In this document: positions 49,169-61,605 of the stretch, in pieces
Layout: each line of letters starts with the position of its first letter
Numbering within the stretch: position 1 is the first letter of the stretch
Assembly (NCBI GenBank): GCA_030549775.1
Contig: CM060175.1
Span: forward strand, 79,268,245-79,332,244
Length of the DNA stretch: 64,000 nucleotides
Direction: 5' to 3'
DNA from: Tamarix chinensis
Taxonomy: Eukaryota > Streptophyta > Magnoliopsida > Caryophyllales > Tamaricaceae
Position numbers and translations under genes: made by a program
The notes under the pieces: model-generated
Seen by the model: only the letters and a program-made list of their open reading frames with translations
Database searches by the model: none
Told to the model about the DNA's origin: nothing

Positions 49169-49283
49169 TAATAATGGTAACATAATAATAATCATAATGA
49201 TAATAATACTTCAAATCTTAGTAATAGTAATATTAGGGTTCGAATAATCATGTTAATATTAGCATTAGTAATAATAGTTCCTA

Positions 49284-49315
<32 letters not shown>

Positions 49316-49328
49316 GTTTACATTTTCC

Positions 49329-49381
<53 letters not shown>

Positions 49382-49450
49382 GCCATGATAATAATAATAA
49401 TAGCCATGATAATAATAATAATAATAATGATATTAATACTAATAAAATGA
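48955..49450 (-). repeat. TAG and AAT microsatellite zone, LTR B3
   Basis: GTA/TAG runs at about 48960-49031, AAT runs at 49110-49165 and 49283-49385. Poly-Val, poly-Ile and poly-Leu frames here are artefacts. Confidence 0.9.
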
Positions 49451-49499
49451 TAACAATTACATTAATAACATTTAAGGGTTGGGGATGTTAGGGTATCAC

Positions 49500-50580
49500 C
49501 TAGAGGTGGTGGTGACTAGGCGGCACTGACGGCAGTACACGACAGCGGTGGTGGAGGGGAATGAGAAGTTTAAAAGGTGGGTTTCTAGGCTAGAAGAGGG
49601 GGAGTGAGAGGGTGGTTGAGGTGGTGGTGGATGCTCTAGGCTGAGAGGGTTGGAATGGCAGTGGTAGTGCAGCCAAAGGGGCGGCATAGGCGGCAGTTGG
49701 TGTGGTGGCTGAAGGTAGTAGAGGGGGAGGAAGGGAGAAGGAGAGGGAGGTAGGGGGAAAGGAAGGTAGGGGAGACCCTACTAGTTATTTTGGGGGGTAG
49801 GGGAGTGGTTGTTGCAGCGGGAACTGTGGTGCACGCCGGCATGAAGGGCGACGATGGGTGAGAGTTCAAAACTCGAGGGGCAACTTTGGTTGTGATGAGT
49901 GGTGTGGTTTGGTGGAGGCTATTGTAGGGAGTGGTTTGGTGGGTGGTTTGGGCGATGGCGGTGCAATGGGGAAAATTTTTGGGCAGGGGAAAGGAAGGTC
50001 AATTAAGGGGCAGTTATGGGGGATACATAGGCAATTGAGGGGTGGAAATGACAAAGGGGAAAAGGAAAAGAGGGGGCAAGTAGGGCAGGACCACCGTCCA
50101 ACGAAGGAAAGCTAGTGTAGGTCTGCAATGGTAGGGTTGGTTGGGTCAGGGGAGAAGAAAAGAAAGGGGAGGGCACGTGTGAGAGGAGAGGTAAGGGGCT
50201 GGTTGGGTCGAAAAGGGATGGGGGAGAAGGGGAAGATGCAGGCTGGTCAGCAGTTGGTGGTAGAGGAGGGGGATGGTGGTGGCAGGGTGCAGGTTGTAGG
50301 CAAGGGGTTGGGGAAGAAGGAAGGGGAAAATGAAGAAGATGGAGCGGCCGGTTTAGGAAGAAAAGAAAAGAAAGAAAAAGAGGGAGACCGATGGCTGGGC
50401 GACGTGCAGAGAAAAAAAAAGGAGTGCGGGCCTGGGCTACGTGGGGGAAGAGGAGAGAAGTCTATGCTGGGAGGAGGGGTTGGTCCTGATCAGGGAAGAA
50501 GGGGAAAAAAGGAAAAAGGAGAAAGGAAAGAAAAGGAAAAAGAAAGAAAATTGAAAAAAAAGGAAAAAGGAAAAATAGAT
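49500..50580 (-). repeat. Pyrimidine-rich block of LTR B3 (purine-rich on plus strand)
   Basis: Plus strand strongly G/A-biased. The plus-strand frame at 50128-50628 is a Lys/Glu/Gly-rich low-complexity peptide and is not shared with the other copies. Confidence 0.75.
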
Positions 50581-51984
50581 GGGTTGGGGTATTTAGAATA
50601 TTTAGGTATTATTGAATATTTAAAATAGTAATATTTAGTAAAATAATAAATAAATTCCCTTTTTAGATTAATTTAGGATATTTTGAATGATTTTTCCTAA
50701 ATTTCATTTTAATTAGCAAAACACCCTGATTTTTCCTAATTAAATTATTTATTATTTTCCTCTTGATTTTGCCTTAATTACTTCCCTTATTTTAATAAAA
50801 TAATTTATTTAATTAATTTCCCTAATAAATCCTTATTTTGCCATAAATTTCCTAAATTAGGGTTTTCAGGTATTTCACGAATATTATAATAGACTTCGAT
50901 TTATGAACGCTTTTCTGAGTTTGGAGTGGAATGATCCGAGTATGATCTAGACCATCTTCGCTGTATGAGGTCGTTTTGTGGACATAAATTTGATAATAAA
51001 TTGGAGACGCTTGAGTACTTTCGAGAAAAGATTGATCTTATGCTTGCATAAAATGTATGCTACTTGGATATACATTCTCGCTATATTATGTTAGCGATAT
51101 CTGTATTTAGTTAAAAAATTTGTGATAGGTCATTTGGGATCTGTACAGAGTAGCTGATCTATATAGGGATTTTCCGATGGCATTATATCACAATTGTTTA
51201 CACTATTTGGAGAAAAGTAGAACCATACATGCCTAATAGAGTCACACGCTAGTTCGGATATACACAAATAATCCCTGATGAACACGTACAAAGATCCTTC
51301 CCTCAAGATGCATAAGGTTGTTTACACACACATGCTTAGCCAATGATTCTTGAGGCGTGAACACATATTGAGATCGGATATTTTTGGACCAAAGCTCAAT
51401 ACCCATAAAACATGGCTCATGACTATGAGTTGGTACATTCCTAGAACCCACAGGTATATATTGGAAACGATAGAAGAATATTTGGCTAAACATCTGAATA
51501 ATAAGCATCAAATTCCAGTAAAAAAACGTTTGAACGAAGCATGTAAAACTATTTGCTAATTCTATTGGAGGGGAGAGCTAGCTCCAAATTATCAGCAGCT
51601 AGTTACATTTATTGAAAATCGTGTCCATGATTTAGAAGTTACTCTACCTAGGCATGGGTGTGGCCATGGCCATGGGCATGCATGTGGGAGTTTGTAATGA
51701 CCTTGATGTGCATTTGTTTGATTATGTACTTTGATTAAAATATTTTTAATACAATTAATGCTACATATTTTTTATTTTATATGTATTCATTTAAAGTATA
51801 ACTCAATCCCCCTTAATTATGTTGAACTCTAAAACCCACTTAAATTGAATAAAGTATAGATATAGCGGATTGCCATAGATTAGGTACTTAAACTGAATAA
51901 AATACAAATATATCATATTACCACAACTAAATTAAGAAAAAAAATTACAAAAATTCAAGATATAACTCTTGTCTAAAGATAGAA

Positions 51985-52960
51985 GATGCAGCTCTTGGGT
52001 GTCATCATGAACAAATGAGAACCATTGTTGCAATCTTATAGAATATAGTGTATTCCATGTCAAAACATTGTTGTCAGAGCATCTACTCCAATTAGCATGT
52101 AGTGGTAGGAGTGGAAAATTCTCTTAAAGATATACCTATTAGACATATAAAAAAAAGTAAAATAATTAAGGTGAGTCATAATATTGAAATGGAAAAAAAT
52201 TCATAAATCACCCGCATACCGATATGTAATGACTCATGTCTTGCAAAAAAGAATACAGTCACTTCATTTTCCGGACCTCGGATTCCATATTGCGCCACTA
52301 ATGGTAAGAATAAAATGCAAGCATTCAATGAGTAATATGCAAACAAAACACAATAACGAGTTGCAATGACATAAACAATATCAGGCATTTTCATCCAGTT
52401 TCATCGGCGCTAGCTCTTCCCAGTAGGCAATAGTATTCAAAACTTGATCAACGCTATTATATACAAACACATTCTTATACAACTGTCATCCCATAAATAT
52501 CTCATGATATAAGTCAGTACGAATCAAAACCCATCGTTCCTCATCTCCTAGTATAATATATGCCAATGCTCTAAAACTGCAATTCTCATCTCCTAGCACA
52601 TTATACTAGGTACTAATATAAGGAACTATATGCTGATTCATCCGAGTCACGTAAGAAAATTCTAATTGGCTCGATGACATAAATTTCAATGGTTATCCTC
52701 GACCTCGACCATGAATATGGCTACGACCTTGTGTTAATCTCGAACAACTAGAAAATTATTGTTATGTATACTCCCAACTCAATTATTTCCTTCTAGTGGA
52801 ATTTTTTGGACGACTCTTATGCTGTTGTATGGGTAGCTCTTGAAGATATATTCTTTGTGGAACAATAATATTAAATATATCTCTATCCAACTGATTTTGT
52901 ATTACTATAGCTTGCTCAATCTCCTTCTTCTATCTTTTTTTCTCCCTTCCTATCTTAGTC
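51985..52960 (-). pseudogene. OTU-like cysteine protease transposon gene, broken
   Basis: Minus-strand frame of the OTU peptidase type found in plant DNA transposons. The start MSSSQLEFSYVTRMNQHIVPYI (ATG complement 52678-52680) is followed by a stop, then YNVLGDENCSFRALAYIILGDEERWVLIRTDLYHEIF. GDENC carries the catalytic Asp and Cys expected of OTU (D-x2-C). After frame changes come WEELAPMKLDENA and MPDIVYVIATRYCVLFAYYS...LFLPL, matching the WMxMPDxxxLIAxRYxVV...LTFLPL region. The catalytic His region (NHFVQ in relatives) is not intact. Upstream on the minus strand (52690-52960) a basic and Gly/Arg-rich tail (RSHIHGRGRG) resembles the linker that precedes OTU in such proteins. Stops and a frameshift near 52395 show decay. 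Confidence 0.7.
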
Positions 52961-55336
52961 AGTAACTGCAAACTAAATGTCCATATTACCTTTTTACGTA
53001 TATTTGTGATATTCCTTTACTAGTGTAACTTTGTCACCTGCCGGTCAAATACTCCGATTAACAATTATTAGTTTCTTCTTATTCTCACTCTTTATAAGTT
53101 CAAAGCTCATTAATGAACTAAAAGTAACTAGGATCTAATTAAACTGATTAAATTTCAAAATATAGTTATCAACGAAAAGAACTTTGTTATCATAATTAAT
53201 AAATGAACGAAGAATTGACTATAGACATAACATGGAGTATTGTAGTCTGTATGTATACCTGATTATGCCCACTAGATTGTTTATTACTCTAGCCCCGATT
53301 CTGCTTCCTCCCTTTCTTCTTCACCTAGGTAGAAACCACCACGATGAGTATGAAATATTGAAAACTATCTTTCTCTCTCCAGTTTCTTTTCCTTTGCTTC
53401 TCTACGGTGGTTCCAAGGTTCAATTAAATAGGATTAATTTTACTTGGGTAAAACATATTACTATAAGCTAATCTATATTTTATCGAGATACTTAGTTAAT
53501 AATACTTTCTACCTGGTGTGGATTTGTTCTATCTACTTTTTGCTTTCCTATGTAATTCTCTTCTTCTATAATAAGTTATCTGTTAGCTAGTTACTTACTA
53601 AGTAATTAGCATACAACAAAATCGTGTCTCCAGAATTGTGTATCAGCCATAATTCTGTGGAATTTGAGTCAGCTGCGACATAAAAATGTCGAAAAGCGAC
53701 AAATTTTTTTTTTACTCCGATATCACCAATATATCAGCGCAATATCATATTTCGGTTAATATCGCCGATATTACACCAAAATATCGGTGACCCTATCAAA
53801 ACTGCAAAAAAACATATTCAAAACTATCTGCACAATCCATGGTGCCCTGCAACCCTGACCTACCCCTGTCCCTTCAGAACCAAAAGTAACCCACCTACTC
53901 AGACCAACACCGGAAGTGAACCGTAGTAGCAAAAAATAGAAGTAGAAGACAAATTAAAGAGATTCGGCCATTTAGGATAATAATTTACCAGCAATAGTAG
54001 CAATTATTGATTAACATGCTTATAATTATGGACAACATAGAAAATAAATCAGATATAAAAAGGAAAAAAAATACTAACCCTAATTCACAACTAATCTGGC
54101 GATGCTTGGTTCGTCAATAGTTGACACCTTTGTTATTGGCTATGTATGGAATTTACTTCGGTCGCTTGGTTCTTTTTGGCTTTTTGGTCATCATCAACGA
54201 AGAATCTAAGACTCTCAGCTTGGAATCAAAAAGTATTAGGAGTTAGGCCTATAATAAATGAAATCAGAGAAGCGAGTTGCGGCGAATGGCAAACAACAAT
54301 CAAGGAGTGGTGACTGGCGAGCACGAGCGGTGAGCTTAGATTAGAAGTGTGGGAACTATGAGTCTGGGAATGGGAAGTCAGGAAGAGTGAAAAGAATCTA
54401 AAGAGTGATGACTCACCAAGAATCTGAAAGAATAGATATTGGATAAGTCTCTTAATAGTAAACTCTCAAGAATTTTGTTACCACTCACCGGTCACTACAA
54501 GAGTTACTACTTAGTATTCCTTATTTAGTAAATATAATATATGTAAATGACTTATGCTAAACTATGTTACTAACATGCTATAATATTATCTATTTTTTAT
54601 TAAGCAACTAACTAGTCTAATTAACTTATGCTATCTACTTTATTAATTAGCTGTTACTTATTAGTTTAATAATATACTAATATGTTGCTATTTTTTACAT
54701 GCTACATTTATGAATTTTTTAAGTAAAATATTAATAATTATTCTATTCATGATATTATATTAATAATTAATTAAATTAGTATGTGTATAAATTAACACTT
54801 ATAATTATTATAATTTAAATTTATTGTTAATATATGTAGTTATGTACATGTAGTCATGTACTATAATAAATTAATACTAGTTTATTATTAATAATATTGT
54901 ATGATTAATGAATACTAATTAGTTAAGTAATTTTAATATTAATTAAATTAGTACATGCTTAAAATTAATGGATGGATAATAAACAATTGTTATAGTGTTA
55001 ATTTATTGTAAATTTGTATAAATATAACATAATGATAATTTATTACTAATAACTTTAATATTATAGATTAGTTTCCCAAAAAATAATTAATAATAATTTA
55101 AAAGTGGCTAAGATTAGTAGTGTTTATTTGATACTAAGAAGAGTTAGATACTTAAATGCTTAGATTTAGTATATATAGTATTTTTCTTTTTTTAACGTAT
55201 ATACATAACAACTTGAGTGTGTTTGTGTTATATTAAAAACTCATCATCACCTATATAACTCTATAAGTAATTAATTTTATAGTGCATTTAATAATTATAG
55301 CTACCCTATATATTTTAAGATATATTATCACTAAAC
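52961..55336. other. Spacer between the OTU and hAT remnants
   Basis: AT-rich, no convincing gene. Frame 53232-53471 has no recognised domain. At 53720-53800 a cluster of ATATCG/CGATAT strings (TATCGCCGATAT, AATATCGGTGAC) looks like subterminal repeats of a transposon edge, but no terminal inverted repeat pair could be fixed. Confidence 0.45.
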
Positions 55337-57988
55337 ATGTCTCGTCAGACAAGTGGTGATGATAATGCTAGTGGTCATGGTATGGTTAGAGATGTTGTAT
55401 GGAATTTTGGAGATTCTGCTGATGGAAGTCGGCAAAAAATTAAGCATGTTTTTTATGGCAAAGTTATTAATGGAGGAATTACATGACTAAAAGAGCATTT
55501 AGGTCATGTGAAAGGAAATGTTGCAAAATGTGATCAAGTGTCAACTGACGTACAAAGAAATATGGAATAAATGTTATAGCAAATGAAAAAGAATAAGTTG
55601 GAAAAGAAGAGAAGGGGTATTATTATTGAAGGAGAAATTACAAGAATGACACTTGATGGTGATGAAGAATACGAAGAACAAGAAGAAGATGTTCGAGCGA
55701 CTTTAAGGTGGAGTAGGTTTGAAGCGGATTTAGAATATGAATAAAACATATATAGGGTGAAACATCATAGATATTATCACGAAGGTGGAATCAGTCATGA
55801 ACAACCTTCTTAACCAATGGGTCGCTCATCTAGCTCAAATGTAAGAGGAAGCCACGGTTCATATGGACATGCACCTTCATTGAATCCTACTTTAAGATTA
55901 GTAGCTATGAATGATTCTTTAGAAAGAAAACATCAAACGAAGAAATAGAACAAAATCAATATGGGTACGAAGGCGTATAAGAGTATCAACGGAAATTTGA
56001 GAAAGGCATGGGAAAATTAGATTACTCATAATAAAATACAATTCAGTGCAATAGAATCCCCATTTATAAAGTCATTGATGATAGTTATTCGTGAAGTGGG
56101 AGATCGTGTGCCACCACCCAGCGCTTATGAGATTTCAGAGGTATATCTAAAGGAAGAATATCAGTCACTAAAGGAATGGATCAATTCTTTGTCACCACAA
56201 TGGAAGCAACGAGGAATTACCATCATATGTGATGGATGGATTAGACTAAGTAAAATGCATCTGATTAACTTTTTGATTTACTCAAAATATGGGACAATTT
56301 TCCATAAATCTGTTGATACCACCCATGTTCCATCCAAGGATGCAGATTATTGCCTTAGGCTGATGAAAAAGGTGGTTGAGGAAGTTGGTCACGAGATAGT
56401 TGTACAAGTCGTGACAGATAACAAAGCTACAATCAAGGCCGGAGGAAAGAAATTGATGCAAGAGTTTCCACATCTATATTGTACATGTTGTGCTAATCAT
56501 TGCATAGATCTTATATTAGTTCATATTTCAAAGAAGAGTAACATTTATAAGATACTTCAAATGGTTCAAAGCATCACTCAATTCATATACAGATATGATA
56601 AAGTGATGGCCATAATGTTACAATTCACAAATGATCATTAACTTCTTTGACCTAACATATCTAGATTCGCTACCAACTTTATTGCTTTGGATAGTATTGT
56701 GAGGCATAAACATAGTCTCATAAACATGTGAGAGTCAGAACAATGGAATTATACCAAATATGGCCAAATGAATGATGATCGCGTAACCAAAGTTTGAGAA
56801 ATTATTCTCCAACTCAGAAAAAAAGGAAGAAAGTTTTATACTAAGGCCAATGATGTTCTTAAGGTTCAAGAGCATCTTCTAAAGGTTCTAAGACAAGTGG
56901 ATGGAGATGAGAAAATAACAATGGAATTTCTCTATGAAGCAATAGAGAGAGTAAAGATAGTCATCCACAAGAATTTTCGACATTGGGAACATTATTGGAA
57001 GATCATTGATAATAGATGGAACTTTCAGCTTTACCACGATTTGCATGCTAAAGGTAAAATTTCTGTTTATTTATATTTTATTTAGCAAAGTACCTGCCAA
57101 ATGTCGATGCAAAATATATTACTAAATTTTCATTTCATTTATATGTGAGTTTCAAAAGGATATGTCCTCAATCCTCAATTTGCATATGGAAGTCATGGAA
57201 ATGATATTAGAGAGGATCGAGAGGCGATGAGAGATTCGAAAAAGTGATACAAAGGCTCGAGCTAAACATTAATAATTAGTTTCAAGCTCTCAATGAGGTA
57301 GACTTAACTTGTAATAAATTTTATTGTATAGAATAATGATGATAACTTATTGTTTTAACTTTAATGTATAGATGGATATATATAGTCTTAAACAACAAGA
57401 TTTTAGTGACGCTATAGCACAAAGAGCCATTAAATTCACCAATCCAGGTACTTACGTTATATATCTTCTTAATGTTTAATGGATATAACTTATAACTTTA
57501 TACTAATTATAAAATCTTATAATTCTAGCTAAATGGTTAAATACATATATGAGGATTCTACTCCACATCTTAAGAGGATTGCAATGAAAGTCTTAAGTAC
57601 TACTACCTCCTCATTAAATTGTGAAAGAAATTAGAGCACTTTCAGTTTGATGTATACTAAATCTAGAAACAGGTTGAAGTATATAAAAGTAAACCTTCTC
57701 GTCTACATTAATTACAACTTGAGGCTACAAATAAGAGGTATTACGACAAAGTGCCAAGATGGGATGGAAAAATCATATAATCTTATTAATTTGGATTATA
57801 TATTTCATGAAGATGATGTTTTGAATACTTGGTTAGAAGACCTAGATTATACTTTTCTTGATACTAGAGATGAAAATAATAAAACATCTTCATGGAATGA
57901 CTTGGATGATGATGATATTGATGACGATGATAATGAAGTTCAAGGAGATAGTAATAGCTTTCAAGCACCAGAACTAGGAGAAGATTGA
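55337..57988 (+). pseudogene. hAT-superfamily transposase (BED / DUF659 / dimerisation domain), broken
   Basis: Plant hAT transposase of the DUF659 type. From the ATG at 55337: a BED-like region (VVWNFGDSADGSRQKIKHVFYGKVINGGIT) in which the usual Cys-x2-Cys pair is lost (KHVFYGK). Next comes an acidic linker, then 56075-56641 with DUF659 blocks (SLSPQWKQRGITIICDGW, VVTDNKATIKAGGKKLMQEFPHLYCTCCANHCIDLIL), including the catalytic-domain style TDN and CCANHCIDL motifs. After an intron-like gap (57054-57158), YVLNPQFAYGSHG follows. The C-terminal dimerisation region reads SSLNCERN-stop-STFSLMYTKSRNRLKYIKVNLLVYINYNLRLQIR, with the conserved Trp replaced by a stop. The last frame ends at 57988, where the TGA is supplied by the LTR inserted at 57986. 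At least six stops or shifts: inactive. Confidence 0.85.
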
Positions 57989-58399
57989 AATGCTCAGAAA
58001 TTTCTAATTTTAAAAAGTTCTAGTTAAATAATATTTTATTAGGAAAATTATTTAAATAAATTATTACTGTTAAAATAAATGTAGATTTGATTAAGGGAAA
58101 TCAAGAAGAAATTTTTAAGTATTTTAATTAGAAGAAAATTGGATATTTTAACTAATTAAGGATTTTATTTTGAAAATCAATTAAATTAATTATTTTATTT
58201 AAAATAAGAAGGAGAAAATAGTTTTAAATTAATATAAATTTTATAAAAAAATTAATTGGATAAATTTAGGGTGTTTTTCTAATTAAAATGGAATTTATGA
58301 AAAACCTTTTAAAAATCCTAAATTAGCCTAGAAAGGGATTTAAATATGATTTTATTTAAATATTATTATTTTTAAATATCCCAAATATTCTAGTTTATT

Positions 58400-59520
58400 T
58401 AATTAACCCAACCCATTATTTTTCCTTTTCCCATTTCCTTTTTCCTTTTCTTTCTTCCTTTTTCTTCCTTTTTCTTTCTTTTTCTTTCTTCTTCTTCTCT
58501 TTTTCTTTTTCTCCTCTCCGACCTGGGCCAGCGTCACCGGTCGGTTCTTCCCTTTTTTTACTTTCTTTCTTTTTCTTCTAGACCGCCGGTCCAGCCCCCC
58601 ATCTTCTTCTTCCTTCTTCCCCCGTTGACGCCGTCAACCATTTCCGCCGCCCCTGTGCCCTGGTTTTTTGCTACCATTGACCAGCTATTTCACTCCTCTC
58701 TCTCCCCTATTGAATCTTCAACCTTTTTGCCCAACTAACTCCCCCTCTCCTCGCACACTTCTCCCTCTCCCAGCCAGTCAACCCTTGCCTTGTTTTAACT
58801 GCCACAGCCAACCATCGTCGCCGGCGACCAAAAACCTACCTGCCTTACCCCGTGGCCGACCCATAAAACCCTAACCTGTCTTTTGAAGCCTATAAACACC
58901 CCCATAATAGCCCTGTATTGAGCTTTTGATCCCCAACCCAGAAAACTCCCCTTGCACACCGCTGCCCCATTAGACGCCATCCCTGCCGCCTTCAGCTAAC
59001 TTCGCCACCCACTCCACTTACCAAACTCTTTCTTGCACCACCCTCTAGCTAACCAAACATCACATATCCCTCGACAAGCCACCCCAACTATACGAAGTAT
59101 CCCTCCCGATCAACCCTCTCTTCAACCTCTGCCACCCTTCGAGCCACCATTAGCCACCTCTTCCATCACTTCTTTCACCTCCCATTCTATTCTGCAGACT
59201 CTCATCTACCTTCTCCTAACTTTCTTTTCCTCTCCCTCCCTCTCCTCCTCTCTTTCTCTCCTTCTTCCCCATTCGGCCACCACTGCCACTGTCGTGCGCT
59301 GCCACCTTTGGTTGTGCTGCCACCCTCATTCAACTCCTCTCCCTCTAGGCAGTCTTAAACACCCCAACCCCCACCTCCATTCTGCCTCTCCTTTTCCTAG
59401 CATCCAACTTTCTCCTCTTCTTCTCTTTTTTCGGCCATCGCCACCGCAGCCGTGCACCACCGTCGATGCCGCCATCCCCACGAGTCTAAGGTTGAACCCT
59501 AGACCCTCTCAACCCTTTTT
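58400..59520 (+). repeat. Pyrimidine-rich block of LTR B4
   Basis: C/T-biased sense strand; the frame at 59033-59533 is Pro/Ser/His-rich low complexity. Strings such as CCTGCCTTACCCCGT are shared with B1's block at 19428, so the block is homologous. Confidence 0.8.
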
Positions 59521-59529
59521 CCTATTTTT

Positions 59530-60540
<1,011 letters not shown>

Positions 60541-60634
60541 ATATCCTAGTCTTAGAATAAGTTAGTAATTAATAGTATTTTTGATAGGAGGGAATCTAAT
60601 TATAGTTTTCCCCCATAATAGATGAGACCAGTCA

Positions 60635-60690
60635 AAGCCCTAAGGAGACATAGGAGCGTGCTCCAAGACCGGTGTCGTTTTAGGTAAGGT
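60635..60690 (+). promoter_or_regulatory. Conserved leader hairpin plus 5' splice-site consensus (LTR B4)
   Basis: GCCCTAAGGAGACATAGGAG, then CGTGCTCC, then CGTTTTAG/GTAAGG. Nearly identical to 20551-20609. Confidence 0.6.
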
Positions 60691-61329
60691 TGTTACTAAG
60701 GCCTTTTGTGTTTTTATATGCATTATGTGCTTCACATGCTATGTATCCTATGTTTATCATTATTAATTATGTTGTATGTGGTATGATGTGAAGTTGAAGT
60801 ATGTTTTCGCGTATTATGTATTTGTGATGAATGGTTTGTGACCCTGTAACACATGCATGTGAGGGTATTGATGTGGTTTGTGTGGGAGAAAGGATGAAAA
60901 GGGAGGATGAGGAAAGAAGTTGACCAAGGGATGTGAGTTGACCTAAGTATTTTAATAATTCATGAGTGGAAGAATAAAATGGAAAATTTAGGGTTTCGTG
61001 TGAGAGAATATAATTTATGGTTTATATAGGAGAATATAATTTATGGTTTTTTTATGAGAGGATCTAATGTAGGGTATTGTATGGATGAATCTTTGGTTTT
61101 ATATGGTTGGAATTTAGGGTTTGGCATGGATGAATCTTTAGTTTTATATGGTTTGAATTTAGGGTTTAGTATGGATGAATCTTTAGGTTTTATATGGTTT
61201 GAATTTAGGGTTTGGTATGGATGAATATTTGGTTTTGTGTGGATTAAACACTACTACGGAAACAGGAATTAATAACGGCACATTAGTAACGGTGGTTCGA
61301 AAACCGTCGTCAAATCCGTGAAAATTAAT

Positions 61330-61605
61330 GCGCGGGAATTTTTAATAACGGTTTTACGTAATAACCGTTATTAAAAGTGCAACGTAAAATTTTGCACGGG
61401 AATTTTAATAACGGTTGACGTAAAACCGTTATTAAAAATTGATTTAATAACGGTTCAAACAAGAACCGTTGTTAAAATTTCCAAAGTTTTAATAACGGTT
61501 TCTTTTAAAACCGTTATTAAATCTTGTTTTGATAACGGTTCTTGTAAGAACCGTTATTAAATCAATTTTTAATAACGGTTCTTACAGGAACCGTTATTAA
61601 TATCT
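61330..61605. repeat. CACTA subterminal region: six TAATAACGGTT / AACCGTTATTA hairpins
   Basis: Inverted pairs at roughly 61338-61375, 61407-61437, 61441-61474, 61487-61522, 61528-61563 and 61566-61600, each about 30-37 bp with a short loop. Such subterminal repeats in CACTA elements bind the TNPA-type protein. The core AACGG is also the core of MYB (MSA-type) sites. Confidence 0.85.

Larger units (their letters stand above)
45985..50877 (-). mobile_element. Giant solo LTR, family B copy 3 (4893 bp)
   Basis: Minus-oriented; plus-strand ends TGTAACACCCCCAAAAATTA and GGGTTTTCAGGTATTTCA with perfect CGAAT duplications. Contents in plus-strand order: conserved 3' end, module array (46670-47260), spacer with nonconserved frames (47376-48220), leader/splice-donor string (48645-48700), TAG/AAT microsatellites (48955-49450), purine-rich block (49500-50580), AT-rich end. 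It is inserted in the PMD gene. Confidence 0.88.
44744..51697 (+). pseudogene. Plant mobile domain (PMD, aminotransferase-like) transposon gene, broken and LTR-interrupted
   Basis: PMD proteins are found in plant transposons and in the host MAIN/MAIL family. Opening frame MSRGYDKVVDRTE at 44744 runs to an early stop; another frame continues with an acidic poly-Asp stretch and WYLLGPCLRGPIIPYLIRSFSGHTALDLWLGK, ending 45197 before a GT donor. Exon 45287-45915 reads DRGCLKIHTR, stop, EVLKNFLESISERI, then LSHLPACTFEHVIVPLILVFIERW and SFHMPWGEMTITL, the PMD signature, then YVWGTATLVFLY and QMLGYVTLLQ, ending at a GT donor. LTR B3 (45985-50877) lies in the following intron or at its edge. Downstream, EYYNRLRFMNAFLSLEWNDPSMI resumes, and the frame ends with a GHGHGH-rich tail (stop at 51695). 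Stops and frameshifts make it nonfunctional. It converges on the OTU frame at 52 kb. Confidence 0.75.

Noticed and set aside
50128..50628. 166-codon Lys/Glu-rich plus-strand ORF in LTR B3
   Set aside because: Reverse-strand reading of the pyrimidine block; ends in poly-Lys and is not shared with other copies.
53640..53810. Left terminal inverted repeat of the hAT element
   Set aside because: The ATATCG-rich cluster is suggestive, but no inverted partner or 8-bp duplication could be located; the right side is lost or beyond B4/CACTA.
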